Assembly: GCF_004152865.1 (NCBI RefSeq)
Contig: NZ_SEOO01000002.1
Span: 62,001 to 126,000 of the forward strand
Direction: 5' to 3'
DNA: 64,000 nucleotides
From: Sphingobium cupriresistens
GTDB taxonomy: Bacteria > Pseudomonadota > Alphaproteobacteria > Sphingomonadales > Sphingomonadaceae
The number at the start of each line of letters is the position of its first letter. The stretch's first letter is position 1. This document shows, in pieces, positions 7,693 to 15,964 of this stretch. The notes under the pieces were generated by a model. The model ran no database searches. It worked only from the letters and a program-made list of their open reading frames with translations, and had not been told where the DNA came from. The position numbers were made by a program, and so were the translations under genes.

Positions 7693-7832
7693 CCATGGTG
7701 ACTCGGACGGCAAAGCGCGGCGCACCTGAGTCAAGCTGTTGGCAAATCCGGGCGCAACGCATAAACCCCGCTGCCAACCGCCCTACTATCTCCATCATCC
7801 TTTTTGAATCTTAATAATAAGAGAGACTATAG

Positions 7833-8879
7833 ATGAGCCCCGCCGCGCCGAGCGACCATCCCGCCAAACCGCTCATGGCCGTTCTCAGGGGCGAGTGTCC
7901 CGCTGTTCCGCCCATGTGGCTGATGCGCCAGGCCGGCCGCTATCTCCCCGAATATCGCGCGCTGCGGGCGGACAAGGGCGGGTTCCTGGAACTCGTCTAT
8001 GACAGCCCCGCCGCCGCCGAAGTCACGCTCCAGCCCTTGCGCCGCTTCGGCTTCGATGGCGCGATCCTCTTTTCCGACATTTTGATCGTACCCTACGCCA
8101 TGGGGCAGGATCTGTGGTTCGAGGCTGGCGAAGGCCCGCGTCTCGCCCCGATCCTTGCCGAAACCGACCTGTCGGCACTGACACCCGATTTCAGCCGCTT
8201 CGAGGCGGTCTACGAGACGGTGCGGCAGGTGAAGGCGGCGCTGGACCCTTCGGTCACCTTCCTGGGCTTTGCGGGCAGTCCCTGGACCGTTGCGACCTAT
8301 ATGGTCGCGGGGCAGGGCAGCAAGGATCATGGGGCGGCGCGCCGTATGGCCTATCAGCAGACGGAAAAGTTCGCCGCGCTGATCGACGCCATCGTCGATG
8401 CGACAGTAACCTATCTGTGCGGCCAGATCGACGCGGGCGTCGAAGCCGTGCAACTGTTCGACAGCTGGGCCGGCAGCCTGTCTCCGCTGCAATTCCAGCG
8501 CTGGGTGATCGAACCCAATAAGCGGATCGTCGCGCGACTGAAAGCGCTGCACCCGACCATTCCGATCATCGGCTTTCCCAAGGGCGCGGGCGCGAAGCTC
8601 GCCGACTATGCCGCGCAGACCGGCGTCGATGCGGTCGGCGTCGATGAAACCATCGATCCGCACTGGGCGAACCAGGCGTTGCCAAAGGCGATGCCGGTGC
8701 AGGGCAATCTTGATCCGCTGGCGCTGATCGCGGGCGGCCGCGCGGTGGAGCAGGCGGTCGATACGATCCGCGCCGCCTTCGCCGACCGGCCGCATATCAT
8801 GAACCTGGGCCATGGCATTTTGCCCGATACCCCCATTGCGCATGTCGAAGCGCTCATTAGCTATGTGCGAAGAGCATGA
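7833..8879 (+). CDS. hemE: Uroporphyrinogen decarboxylase
   Basis: 348 aa. The N-terminal signature WLMRQAGRYLPEYR (residues 29-42) and the following ILFSDILIVPYAMG, GFAGSPWTVATYM, QLFDSWAGSL and the C-terminal NLGHGILPDTP are the standard UroD motifs. It decarboxylates the four acetate side chains of uroporphyrinogen III to give coproporphyrinogen III. A purine-rich stretch (AAGAGAG) about seven bases before the ATG serves as ribosome binding site. It is the first gene right of the origin and is followed 25 bases later by hemJ, another heme gene. Confidence 0.96.
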   Translation: MSPAAPSDHPAKPLMAVLRGECPAVPPMWLMRQAGRYLPEYRALRADKGGFLELVYDSPAAAEVTLQPLRRFGFDGAILFSDILIVPYAMGQDLWFEAGEGPRLAPILAETDLSALTPDFSRFEAVYETVRQVKAALDPSVTFLGFAGSPWTVATYMVAGQGSKDHGAARRMAYQQTEKFAALIDAIVDATVTYLCGQIDAGVEAVQLFDSWAGSLSPLQFQRWVIEPNKRIVARLKALHPTIPIIGFPKGAGAKLADYAAQTGVDAVGVDETIDPHWANQALPKAMPVQGNLDPLALIAGGRAVEQAVDTIRAAFADRPHIMNLGHGILPDTPIAHVEALISYVRRA

Positions 8880-8904
8880 AGCCGCTTAAGGGAGTTTCCG
8901 TCTG

Positions 8905-9345
8905 ATGGCCTATCTCGGCGCCGCCTATCTCTGGGTGAAGGCCGCCCATGTCATCTTCGTCATCTTCCTGATGGCGGGGCTGTTCATGATGCCGCGCTTC
9001 TTCGTCTATCATCAGGAAACCGTACCCGGATCGCCCGAAGACCAGAAATGGATCGAGCGGGAAGGACGACTGCTCAAGATCATCCTCAATCCCTCGCTGG
9101 TCCTGGTCTGGCTGTTCGGGCTGATGCTGATGGTGGAGATCGGCGCGTGGAGCTTTGGCTGGTTTCACCTCAAACTGCTCTTCGTCCTCGGCCTGTCGGG
9201 CTATCATGGCTGGGTCGCGGGCTATACGAAGAAGCTTGCGCGGGGTCAGCGCCCGCTCAGCGACAAGCAATTGCGGATGATGAACGAAATCCCCGGCATC
9301 GCCGCCGCGGTCATCGTCATCGCGGTGATCGTGAAGCCTTTTTAG
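8905..9345 (+). CDS. hemJ: Protoporphyrinogen IX oxidase HemJ
   Basis: 146 aa with four hydrophobic helices, the usual HemJ size. Conserved His15 in KAAHVIFVIF, the RFFVYH turn, the RLLKIILNPSL segment and GWVAGYTKKLARG after the third helix match the family. HemJ oxidises protoporphyrinogen IX to protoporphyrin IX in the inner membrane and replaces HemG/HemY in most alphaproteobacteria. Placement right after hemE supports a heme operon. It converges on panC, whose end is 41 bases away, with no strong terminator visible between them. Confidence 0.9.
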   Translation: MAYLGAAYLWVKAAHVIFVIFLMAGLFMMPRFFVYHQETVPGSPEDQKWIEREGRLLKIILNPSLVLVWLFGLMLMVEIGAWSFGWFHLKLLFVLGLSGYHGWVAGYTKKLARGQRPLSDKQLRMMNEIPGIAAAVIVIAVIVKPF

Positions 9346-9386
9346 GTATCATAATGGGGTAACGCCCTCTCGACGTGATCGATCGA

Positions 9387-10232
9387 TCAGGCCGGATCGA
9401 CCGCGATATTGTCGATCAGCCGGGTCTTGCCCAGCCTTGCCGCGCCCAGCAGCCGCGCGGGTCGATCCAGCACCGTCATCGGCGCCAGCGTCGCCGCATC
9501 GCACAGGCTCACATAATCGACCGGGTCGAAGCCATGCGCCGCCAGCGTAGCGATCGCCTTGGCCAGCGCGCCCTCGACGGGTTCGCCCTTCTCGATCTGC
9601 CGTTTAGCCTCGCCCAGCGCGCGGGGCAGGGCCAGCGCCGCCTTGCGCTCTTCTTCGCTCAGATAAGCGTTGCGGGAGGAGAGGGCGAGGCCGTCCTCGG
9701 CCCGCTGGGTCGGCATCCCGATAATCTCGACGGATAGGTCGAGGTCCGCCACGAAACGGCGGATCACGGCGAGCTGCTGATAATCCTTCTCGCCAAAAAT
9801 CGCGACATCGGGCCGCACCTGGTTGAATAATTTGGTAACAACCGTCGACACCCCGTCGAAATGGCCCGGCCGGGCTGCGCCGTCCAGCCCGTCGCTGATC
9901 CCGGACACGCTGATGTTCGTGGCGTAACCGGCCGGATACATGACATTGACGGGCGGAATCCAGAGGATGTCCACGCCTGCTGCGACCAGCATCTGTGCAT
10001 CCTTCGCCTCGCGCCGGGGATAGGCGTCCAGATCCTCGTTGGGACCAAATTGGCGGGGATTGACGAAGATCGACACGACGACATGCCGCCCGCGCCGCCG
10101 CGCTTCCTCCACCAACGCCATATGACCGTCATGCAGCGCGCCCATTGTGGGCACCAATGTCAGCGGCTTTCCATCGCTTTTCAGCGCATCGACGGCGGCA
10201 CGAAGGGCGGGCAGGTCACGCAGCGTTTGCAC
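9387..10232 (-). CDS. panC: Pantothenate synthetase (pantoate--beta-alanine ligase)
   Basis: 281 aa. PTMGALHDGH (residues 28-37) contains the HIGH-like His34/His37 pair; VVSIFVNPRQFGPNEDLDAYPR, FGEKDYQQL and the KMSKS-like ALSSRNAYLS follow. The enzyme adenylates pantoate and joins it to beta-alanine. It is the only leftward gene between the origin and glnD, so it faces the replication fork. It is divergent from mipZ with a 106-base gap holding both promoters. Confidence 0.95.
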   Translation of the reverse strand: MQTLRDLPALRAAVDALKSDGKPLTLVPTMGALHDGHMALVEEARRRGRHVVVSIFVNPRQFGPNEDLDAYPRREAKDAQMLVAAGVDILWIPPVNVMYPAGYATNISVSGISDGLDGAARPGHFDGVSTVVTKLFNQVRPDVAIFGEKDYQQLAVIRRFVADLDLSVEIIGMPTQRAEDGLALSSRNAYLSEEERKAALALPRALGEAKRQIEKGEPVEGALAKAIATLAAHGFDPVDYVSLCDAATLAPMTVLDRPARLLGAARLGKTRLIDNIAVDPA

Positions 10233-10338
10233 GGAAGGAACGGCTCCGATAAGGGCTTCACTATAGCTGTCCTGCTAGGCTCGCGCCGGCGCGACCGTCA
10301 ACAAACATTGCGACAATCAACGGGGTTAACCGGGGCAA

Positions 10339-11145
10339 ATGGGCAATCCACAGCCGCATCTCATCGTCTTCGCCAATGAAAAGGGCGGCACCGGCAAGTC
10401 GACCACGGCGGTTCACACCGCTATCGCCTTGAGCGCGCTGGGTCATCGCGTCGGCATGATCGACCTCGATCCGCGCCAGCGGACCGTCACCCGCTATATG
10501 GAAAATCGCCTCGACACCGCGCGCCGCCGCAGCATCGAATTGCCCACGCCCGATTTCGCCGTCTTCACCGGCGACAGCATCGCCGCGCTGGACGACCAGG
10601 TCGTGACCCTGGCGGCCGACAAGGATTTCCTGGTGGTCGATACGCCCGGCCGCGACGACGTCTTCGCCCGGCATCTGGCGCCGCACGCCAACACGCTGGT
10701 CACGCCGATGAACGACAGTTTCGTCGATTTCGACCTGATCGGCCAAGTCGACCCGGAAACCTTCAAGGTCCGCCGCCTGTCCTTTTATTCCGAACTCATC
10801 TTCGAAGCGCGCAAGACGCGGGCGAAGGTCGATGGCGTGGCGATCGATTGGGTGGTGCTGCGCAACCGCGTTCAGCATCATGACGCGCGCAACAAAAAAC
10901 GGGTCGGCGACGCGCTGATGGAACTCTCCCGCCGGGTCGGCTTCCGCGTCATACCCGGCCTGTCGGAGCGCGTGATCTTCCGCGAACTCTTCCCTTCCGG
11001 CCTCACCCTGCTTGACAAGGGGCATCTGGGCGAATTGGGGGTCAGCCATATCGCCGCGCGCCAGGAATTGCGCGAAATGGTGTCCGGCCTGGCTCTGCCG
11101 ACGCGCGATGGCGTGACGTCGATGGACCTGCTCGGCGCGGCCTGA
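10339..11145 (+). CDS. mipZ: Division-plane positioning ATPase MipZ
   Basis: 268 aa ParA/MinD-superfamily ATPase. The deviant Walker A is NEKGGTGKST (Lys15 and Lys20 present), followed by GMIDLDPRQRT and FLVVDTPGRDD. The segments YMENRLDTARRRSIELPTP and LIFEARKTRAKVDGVAIDWVVLRNR match MipZ rather than ParA or plasmid partition ATPases. In Caulobacter MipZ dimers form a gradient from the ParB-bound pole and block FtsZ assembly. Here it lies about 2.5 kb from the proposed origin. Its TGA overlaps the ATG of the next gene (TGATG), so the J-domain protein is coupled to it. Confidence 0.9.
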   Translation: MGNPQPHLIVFANEKGGTGKSTTAVHTAIALSALGHRVGMIDLDPRQRTVTRYMENRLDTARRRSIELPTPDFAVFTGDSIAALDDQVVTLAADKDFLVVDTPGRDDVFARHLAPHANTLVTPMNDSFVDFDLIGQVDPETFKVRRLSFYSELIFEARKTRAKVDGVAIDWVVLRNRVQHHDARNKKRVGDALMELSRRVGFRVIPGLSERVIFRELFPSGLTLLDKGHLGELGVSHIAARQELREMVSGLALPTRDGVTSMDLLGAA

Positions 11146-11579
11146 TGGGCGTGCTGACGCTCTTCATCGCAGCGCTTGCGATCTGGCTGATCTGGACGGG
11201 AAAGTTGCAACGCATGACGGCAAAAGATGGCATGGCGTTGGGCGCGGCGCTGGTCGGCGCGGTGCTCGCGGCCAAAGGCAAACCCGTCATCGGCGCGCCG
11301 CTGCTGATCGGCGCGGCGCTGTTTTTCGCCAAGCAGGGCAATATCAAGGCGAAAGCCCGCACGCGCCCCGCCGCGCCCGTCGCGCCGCCGCCTGCCGATG
11401 ACGTGGCGAAGGCGCGAGCGCTGCTGGGGGTCGCACCCGATGCGGATGCCGGGACGATCCGGGCCGCCCATCGCCGCCTCATCGCCTCGGTCCACCCCGA
11501 TAAGGGCGGGACCGAGGCGCTCGCCGCCCAGATCAACGCCGCGCGCGACCTGCTGCTCGACGATCAGACGCAGCGTTGA
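11145..11579 (+). CDS. Membrane-anchored J-domain protein
   Basis: 144 aa. An N-terminal hydrophobic helix (residues 2-18), a second Ala/Gly-rich hydrophobic stretch (about 30-63), a Pro/Ala-rich linker, then a C-terminal J domain (about 85-140) with the HPD motif at 117-119 in SVHPDKGG. The architecture resembles Pam18/Tim14-type J proteins that stimulate Hsp70 (DnaK) at a membrane. It is coupled to mipZ upstream (TGATG) and its stop overlaps the TTG start of the phosphohexomutase gene. The client is unknown. Confidence 0.82.
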   Translation: MGVLTLFIAALAIWLIWTGKLQRMTAKDGMALGAALVGAVLAAKGKPVIGAPLLIGAALFFAKQGNIKAKARTRPAAPVAPPPADDVAKARALLGVAPDADAGTIRAAHRRLIASVHPDKGGTEALAAQINAARDLLLDDQTQR

Positions 11580-12952
11580 CGCACCTTTTCGATCCCACGT
11601 TGCTGCGCGATTATGATCTGCGCGGCACGGTGGGCGATACGCTGCGCGCCGCCGACGCCTGGGCGCTGGGGCGCAGTTTCGGCACGATCGTCGCCCGCGC
11701 CGAAGGACGACGGATTGCGGTGGGCTATGACGGGCGACTGAGTTCGCCGATGCTGGAAAGCGCGCTGGTCGAGGGATTGACCGCAACCGGCATCGACGTG
11801 CTGCGCATCGGCCTTGGTCCAACGCCGATGCTATATCATGCCGACATGGCGCGCGATCTGGATGGCGGCATCCAGATAACCGGCAGCCATAATCCCGGCG
11901 ACCAGAACGGCTTCAAGCTGGTCCACCGTCATGCCCCATTTTTCGGGGACGATATCCAGCGTCTGGGCGCGCTGGCGGCGGCCGGTGACTGGAACAGCGG
12001 CGTGGGGCGTGTCGAAACGATTGACGTCATGGATAGCTATGTCGCGCGCTTGATGCAGGGTTTCGACGGCCCGGCCTGCCGCATCGGCTGGGACGCGGGC
12101 AATGGCGCCGCTGGTCCGGTGGTGGAGAAGCTGACGCAATTGCTGCCCGGTGAGCATCATCTGCTCTTCACCGATATAGACGGACATTTCCCCAACCATC
12201 ATCCCGATCCTTCCCAGGAACGGAATCTGGCCGACCTGCGCGCGCTCGTCCTTGCCAAGCAACTCGATTTCGGTGTGGCTTTCGATGGCGACGGCGACCG
12301 GATCGGCGTGATCGACGGGCTAGGTCGGACGATCGCGGGCGACCAGCTGCTCGGCCTCTTCGCGCAAATCATATTGGAAAAGCGGCCCGGCGCGCCGATC
12401 GTGGCGGATGTGAAGGCCAGCCAGACCGTTTTCGACCGCATCGCGATGCTGGGCGGACGACCCGATATGTGGAAGACCGGCCACAGCCATATCAAGTCCA
12501 GAATGAAGCAGATTGGCAGCCCGCTGGGCGGCGAAACCACCGGTCATCTCTTCTTCGCCGATGCGTATCCCGGCTATGACGACGGTCTTTACGCCGCCGT
12601 CCGCCTGATCCGCGCCGTCGGATCGCTGGGACAAAGCCTGACCGCCCTGCATGACGCGATGCCGACCAGCATCATCACACCCGAATGGCGTTTCCCGGTG
12701 GCCGACGCGCGCAAGTTCGCGGTGATCGCCGATATCCTCGCCCGGCTGAAGGCCGCGGGCGCTGATATCCGCGCCATCGACGGCGCGCGAGTCCGCACCG
12801 TCGATGGCTGGTGGCTGCTGCGGGCGTCCAATACCGAGGCTGCGTTGGTGGCGCGCGCCGAATCGGCCGACGAGGCGGGACTGGCGCGGCTGATCGCGCA
12901 AATGGATGCGCAACTGGCCGATTCGGGCGTCATCCGGGCAGAATCGACCTGA
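11576..12952 (+). CDS. Phosphomannomutase/phosphoglucomutase
   Basis: 458 aa. The phosphoserine loop is TGSHNPGDQNGFKL with Ser104; the metal loop FDGDGDRIG lies near residue 238; the sugar-specificity loop is GGETTGHLFF, and the phosphate-binding loop RASNTEA is near the C-terminus. Enzymes of this type interconvert hexose 6- and 1-phosphates and feed GDP-mannose or UDP-glucose synthesis for surface polysaccharides. The start is a TTG overlapping the preceding stop (TTGA), which implies coupling; no ATG fits the family N-terminus. The symbols manB, pgm and algC are all used for this family and I leave the choice open. Confidence 0.9.
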   Translation: MTHLFDPTLLRDYDLRGTVGDTLRAADAWALGRSFGTIVARAEGRRIAVGYDGRLSSPMLESALVEGLTATGIDVLRIGLGPTPMLYHADMARDLDGGIQITGSHNPGDQNGFKLVHRHAPFFGDDIQRLGALAAAGDWNSGVGRVETIDVMDSYVARLMQGFDGPACRIGWDAGNGAAGPVVEKLTQLLPGEHHLLFTDIDGHFPNHHPDPSQERNLADLRALVLAKQLDFGVAFDGDGDRIGVIDGLGRTIAGDQLLGLFAQIILEKRPGAPIVADVKASQTVFDRIAMLGGRPDMWKTGHSHIKSRMKQIGSPLGGETTGHLFFADAYPGYDDGLYAAVRLIRAVGSLGQSLTALHDAMPTSIITPEWRFPVADARKFAVIADILARLKAAGADIRAIDGARVRTVDGWWLLRASNTEAALVARAESADEAGLARLIAQMDAQLADSGVIRAEST

Positions 12953-13040
12953 AAAGCGCCTGCGCCGCTCTCATATTTTGGTATCGTTAATCCGTTTTCT
13001 CCCGCTATCTTCCCTTACGGAAAGCATGGCCTGAGATAAT

Positions 13041-13171
13041 GATTGCAGGAAACGCAATCGTCCCTCCATGTTTCGCATTTGCGACAATCCGCGCTGCACC
13101 GCAAAAGGAACTCGCCTTTCAGGCATCCTCTCCTAAAATCTCAAGGCCGTCCTTCGGGGCGGCTTTTTTTT
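13041..13171 (+). ncRNA. Candidate small RNA A (anti-Shine-Dalgarno type), paralogue of the element at 19806-19939
   Basis: In order: a hairpin GATTGC (13041-13046)/GCAATC (13054-13059) with loop AGGAAAC; a short GCC-TTTCA-GGC hairpin; a single-stranded ATCCTCTCCTAAAA; then a terminator stem. Bases 13114-13138 are identical (25 of 25) to 19879-19903. The CCTCTCCT tract is complementary to ribosome binding sites. No reading frame explains the conservation. The 5' end is uncertain: GATAAT at 13035-13040 could be a -10 box, in which case the transcript starts inside the first hairpin. Confidence 0.65.
13146..13171 (+). terminator. Rho-independent terminator of small RNA A
   Basis: GCCGTCC (13146-13152), TTCG tetraloop, GGGCGGC (13157-13163), then eight T residues (13164-13171). 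Confidence 0.85.
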
Positions 13172-13377
13172 CGTCTCGATCCGTTTGCCGTCCTGCCCTG
13201 TTGCCGTAGCGTTTCGCCCTGCCACATGCGCCTATAGCCGCGAAAATGGGATGGATCGGGCGATCCGCTCACTGGAATTTAACCACAATCCTGATAATCG
13301 GGCTGCGTCCAAACAGCCGGTCGGGCGTTCGAACGCCACCGATCAAGGCCAATATCATGCCCAGTAGAGGATCTGTC

Positions 13378-14682
13378 ATGTTGCTTCGCGGTCGCCCTTT
13401 TTCTGCTCTTCTCCTGACCGGCGTCATGCTGGCGTCCGCGACCCCGGCCTTTGCCGGCGGATTCTACCTGCAGGAACAATCGCCCAAGGAAACCGGACGC
13501 GCCCTGTCCGGCGGCGCGGCGGCCGGGGACGATCCATCCACCATCTATTTCAATCCGGCCGCGATGACGCAGCTGTCGGGCATCCAGACCTCGGTCGGCG
13601 GCGTCGCGCTGATGGCGTCGGCGCACCAGACCAATCGCGGTTCGCGCCGCACCATCCCCGGATCGACCCTGTCGGTCCCGGTCGGCGGCAATGACGGCGG
13701 CAATCCTTTCGAAAGCGTCATCCCGATTCCGAGCTTCTATGCCAGCGCGCAGGTCAGCGACCGACTCTGGGTCGGCCTGGGCGTCAACGCGCCTTTCGGC
13801 CTGAAACTGGAATATGATGACGGCTTCTTCGGTCGCTATGACTCGCTCTACACCGACCTTAAAACCTATAATATCCAGCCTTCGGCCGCCTATAAGCTGA
13901 GCGACAATCTGTCGATCGGCGGCGGCGTCGACGTGCAATATGTCAAGGCGACGCTGACCAACGCGCTGCCGCAGCTCTCGCCCCTGGTCACGACGGATGG
14001 TTTCGCCAGCCTGAAAGGCGACGACTGGTCGATCGGCTGGAATGCGGGCCTGTTCTACACCACCGGCGATACCAATTGGGGCGTCCATTATCGGTCGGGC
14101 GTCAGCCACAAACTGGCCGGCACGCAGATCGTATCGGGCCTCGTCGGGCCGGTCGCCGCGGGCAATGGCGAATTCGCCGCCACCGCGCAGCTGGAACTGC
14201 CCGACATCGTCACCGTCTCGATGATGCACAAGCTGACGCCTCAGTTGCGCGCAATGGTCACCGGCAAATGGTATAATTGGTCGAAGTTCAAGGGCATCGC
14301 CGTCACCTCGGCCGCGGGCACCACCAACAAGGAACTGGATTACAAGGACAGCTATTCGGTCAGCGTCGGCGGCGAATATGATGTCAGCCCGGCCTTCACC
14401 CTGCGCGCCGGCACGATGTTCGATCGTTCGCCGACCAATCCGCAGCATCTGACCACCCGCGTCCCCGATGGCGACCGCGTCTGGCTGACCGGCGGCGCGA
14501 CCTGGAACATGTCGGATGCCTTCGCGCTGAACCTCAGCTACGCCCATACCTTCGTGGAAAAGGCGAACATCATCCGTCCCGACAGCTATTTCCCATCGCC
14601 AGCAACCGTGACCGCCACCACCTTGTCGCAAACCAGCGGCAATGCGGATCAGGTCGCCGCATCCGCGACGCTGCGCTTCTGA
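13378..14682 (+). CDS. OmpP1/FadL family outer-membrane transporter
   Basis: 434 aa from the ATG at 13378, preceded by AGAGGA at a good distance; an ATG at 13357 is an alternative. A signal peptide ends near ATPAFA|GGFYLQEQ. The mature N-terminus GFYLQEQSPKETGRALSGGAAAGDDPSTIYFNPAAM is the FadL hatch signature, and the protein ends in LRF, typical for an outer-membrane barrel. FadL proteins let long-chain fatty acids or other hydrophobic compounds, including aromatics in TodX relatives, cross the outer membrane. The gene stands alone between small RNA A and ispG. Confidence 0.9.
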   Translation: MLLRGRPFSALLLTGVMLASATPAFAGGFYLQEQSPKETGRALSGGAAAGDDPSTIYFNPAAMTQLSGIQTSVGGVALMASAHQTNRGSRRTIPGSTLSVPVGGNDGGNPFESVIPIPSFYASAQVSDRLWVGLGVNAPFGLKLEYDDGFFGRYDSLYTDLKTYNIQPSAAYKLSDNLSIGGGVDVQYVKATLTNALPQLSPLVTTDGFASLKGDDWSIGWNAGLFYTTGDTNWGVHYRSGVSHKLAGTQIVSGLVGPVAAGNGEFAATAQLELPDIVTVSMMHKLTPQLRAMVTGKWYNWSKFKGIAVTSAAGTTNKELDYKDSYSVSVGGEYDVSPAFTLRAGTMFDRSPTNPQHLTTRVPDGDRVWLTGGATWNMSDAFALNLSYAHTFVEKANIIRPDSYFPSPATVTATTLSQTSGNADQVAASATLRF

Positions 14683-14699
14683 TTCTCGCGGTGCGGCCT

Positions 14700-14718
14700 G
14701 TTTCAGCGAAGCTGAAAC
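14700..14718 (+). terminator. Hairpin after the FadL gene
   Basis: GTTTCAGC, loop GAA, GCTGAAAC: an 8-base perfect stem 17 bases after the stop codon. There is no T run, so it may be a processing or stability element rather than a terminator. Confidence 0.45.
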
Positions 14719-14760
14719 GCAAGGATCTCCCGCTTCTAACCGTCACCAAACATCCCTATA

Positions 14761-14789
14761 GAGGCTCCGTAGCTTACGGAGCCTCTTTT
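14761..14789 (+). promoter_or_regulatory. Terminator-like hairpin in the ispG leader that buries its Shine-Dalgarno
   Basis: GAGGCTCCGTA (14761-14771), loop GCT, TACGGAGCCTC (14775-14785): an 11-base perfect stem, followed by TTTT. The ispG ATG is at 14791. The only GGAG near the start (14778-14781) lies in the 3' arm of the stem. The element could end the FadL transcript, repress ispG translation, or both. Confidence 0.6.
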
Positions 14790-14790
14790 C

Positions 14791-15951
14791 ATGTCCGATC
14801 ATAATCCCGGCCTGCGCCCCTGGCGTGACATAGCGCGGCGGCAGTCGCGCCAGATCATGGTCGGCAATGTGCCGGTCGGCGGCGGCGCGCCTGTCACGGT
14901 CCAGACCATGACGAACACGCTGACCCATGACGTCAAGGGCACGATCGACCAGATCCGTCGCTGCGAGGAAGCGGGCGTCGATATCATCCGCGTCTCCTGC
15001 CCCGACGAGGAATCGACGGCCGCCTTGAAACAGATCGTCCGCGCGTCCCGCGTGCCGATCGTCGCCGACATCCATTTCCACTATAAGCGCGCACTGGAAG
15101 CGGCCGACGCGGGCGCGGCCTGCCTGCGCATCAATCCGGGCAATATCGGGTCGGAAAAGCGGGTGAAGGAAGTGGTCGATGCGGCCAAGGCCAATGGCTG
15201 TTCGATCCGCATCGGCGTCAATGCCGGGTCGCTGGAGAAGGATTTGCTCGAAAAATACGGCGAACCCTGCCCCGAAGCGCTGGTCGAATCCGCGCTCGAC
15301 CATATCAGGCTGCTCCAGGACCAGGATTTCCACGCATATAAGGTCGCGGTGAAGGCCAGCGACGTCTTCCTCGCCGTGGCCGCCTATATGCAACTCGCCG
15401 ACGCGGTCGATTGCCCGCTGCATCTGGGCATCACCGAAGCCGGCGGCCTGATCGGCGGCACCGTGAAAAGCGCGATCGGCATTGGCAACCTGCTCTGGGC
15501 CGGCATCGGCGACACGATCCGCGTGTCCCTGTCGGCCGAACCCGAAGAGGAAGTCCGGGTCGGCTATGAAATCTTGAAGTCGCTCGGCATCCGCACCCGC
15601 GGGGTCAAGGTCATTTCCTGCCCGTCCTGCGCGCGCCAGGGCTTTGACGTCATCCGCACCGTGCAGGCGCTGGAGGAACGGCTCCAGCATATCCACACGC
15701 CGCTCTCGCTGTCGGTGCTGGGCTGCGTCGTCAATGGTCCAGGCGAAGCGCGCGAGACGGACATCGGCCTGACCGGCGGCGGGGCCGGCAAGCATATGGT
15801 CTATCTGTCGGGCATCACCGACCACACCGTGCAGGACGAAGGCATGGTCGATCATATCGTCCGCCTGGTCGAAGCCAAGGCGGCGGAGGTCGAGGCGGCC
15901 AAGGCGGAAGCCGACATGACCGACGCGGGCAAGGCCGAGGCGGCGGAATAA
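14791..15951 (+). CDS. ispG: 4-hydroxy-3-methylbut-2-en-1-yl diphosphate synthase
   Basis: 386 aa. The N-terminal TIM-barrel part has [28 protein letters not shown]-type sequence and ISCPDEES; the iron-sulfur ligands are in [11 protein letters not shown] (two Cys near 276 and 279) and [11 protein letters not shown]. It converts MEcPP to HMBPP in the MEP isoprenoid pathway using a [4Fe-4S] cluster. The C-terminus has an added Ala/Glu-rich tail ([20 protein letters not shown]) of about 25 residues. The unusual leader hairpin is described at 14761-14789. The EamA transporter follows after 13 bases. Confidence 0.95.
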   Translation: MSDHNPGLRPWRDIARRQSRQIMVGNVPVGGGAPVTVQTMTNTLTHDVKGTIDQIRRCEEAGVDIIRVSCPDEESTAALKQIVRASRVPIVADIHFHYKRALEAADAGAACLRINPGNIGSEKRVKEVVDAAKANGCSIRIGVNAGSLEKDLLEKYGEPCPEALVESALDHIRLLQDQDFHAYKVAVKASDVFLAVAAYMQLADAVDCPLHLGITEAGGLIGGTVKSAIGIGNLLWAGIGDTIRVSLSAEPEEEVRVGYEILKSLGIRTRGVKVISCPSCARQGFDVIRTVQALEERLQHIHTPLSLSVLGCVVNGPGEARETDIGLTGGGAGKHMVYLSGITDHTVQDEGMVDHIVRLVEAKAAEVEAAKAEADMTDAGKAEAAE

Positions 15952-15964
15952 GCGGAGCGACGCG

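Larger units (their letters stand above)
7547..7832. other. Chromosomal replication origin (oriC), predicted
   Basis: Seen in sequence: two exact DnaA boxes (TTATCCACA) in opposite orientation at 7563-7571 and 7632-7640; single-mismatch boxes at 7663-7671 (TCATCCACA) and 7675-7683 (CTATCCACA on the minus strand); a weaker one at 7684-7692; four GANTC sites; and an AT-rich tract at 7801-7820. Known: the Caulobacter origin sits between hemE and a DUF299 gene. Also seen: the genes on the two sides run away from this site. The limits given are simply the intergenic interval; the unwinding element could be the AT-rich tract next to hemE. The hemE promoter must also lie here. Confidence 0.85.

Noticed and set aside
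7547-7798. Upstream extension of the PPDK regulator frame through the origin
   Set aside because: The extra residues do not match the family, and the same bases carry the DnaA boxes.
7801-7832. CtrA site (TTAA-N7-TTAA) in the AT-rich tract before hemE
   Set aside because: One TTAA at 7811 is present, but the second half-site at the required distance is not.
13043-13237. Short open frame covering small RNA A
   Set aside because: The conserved features are hairpins and a terminator, which would lie inside the frame; the peptide has no resemblance to anything.
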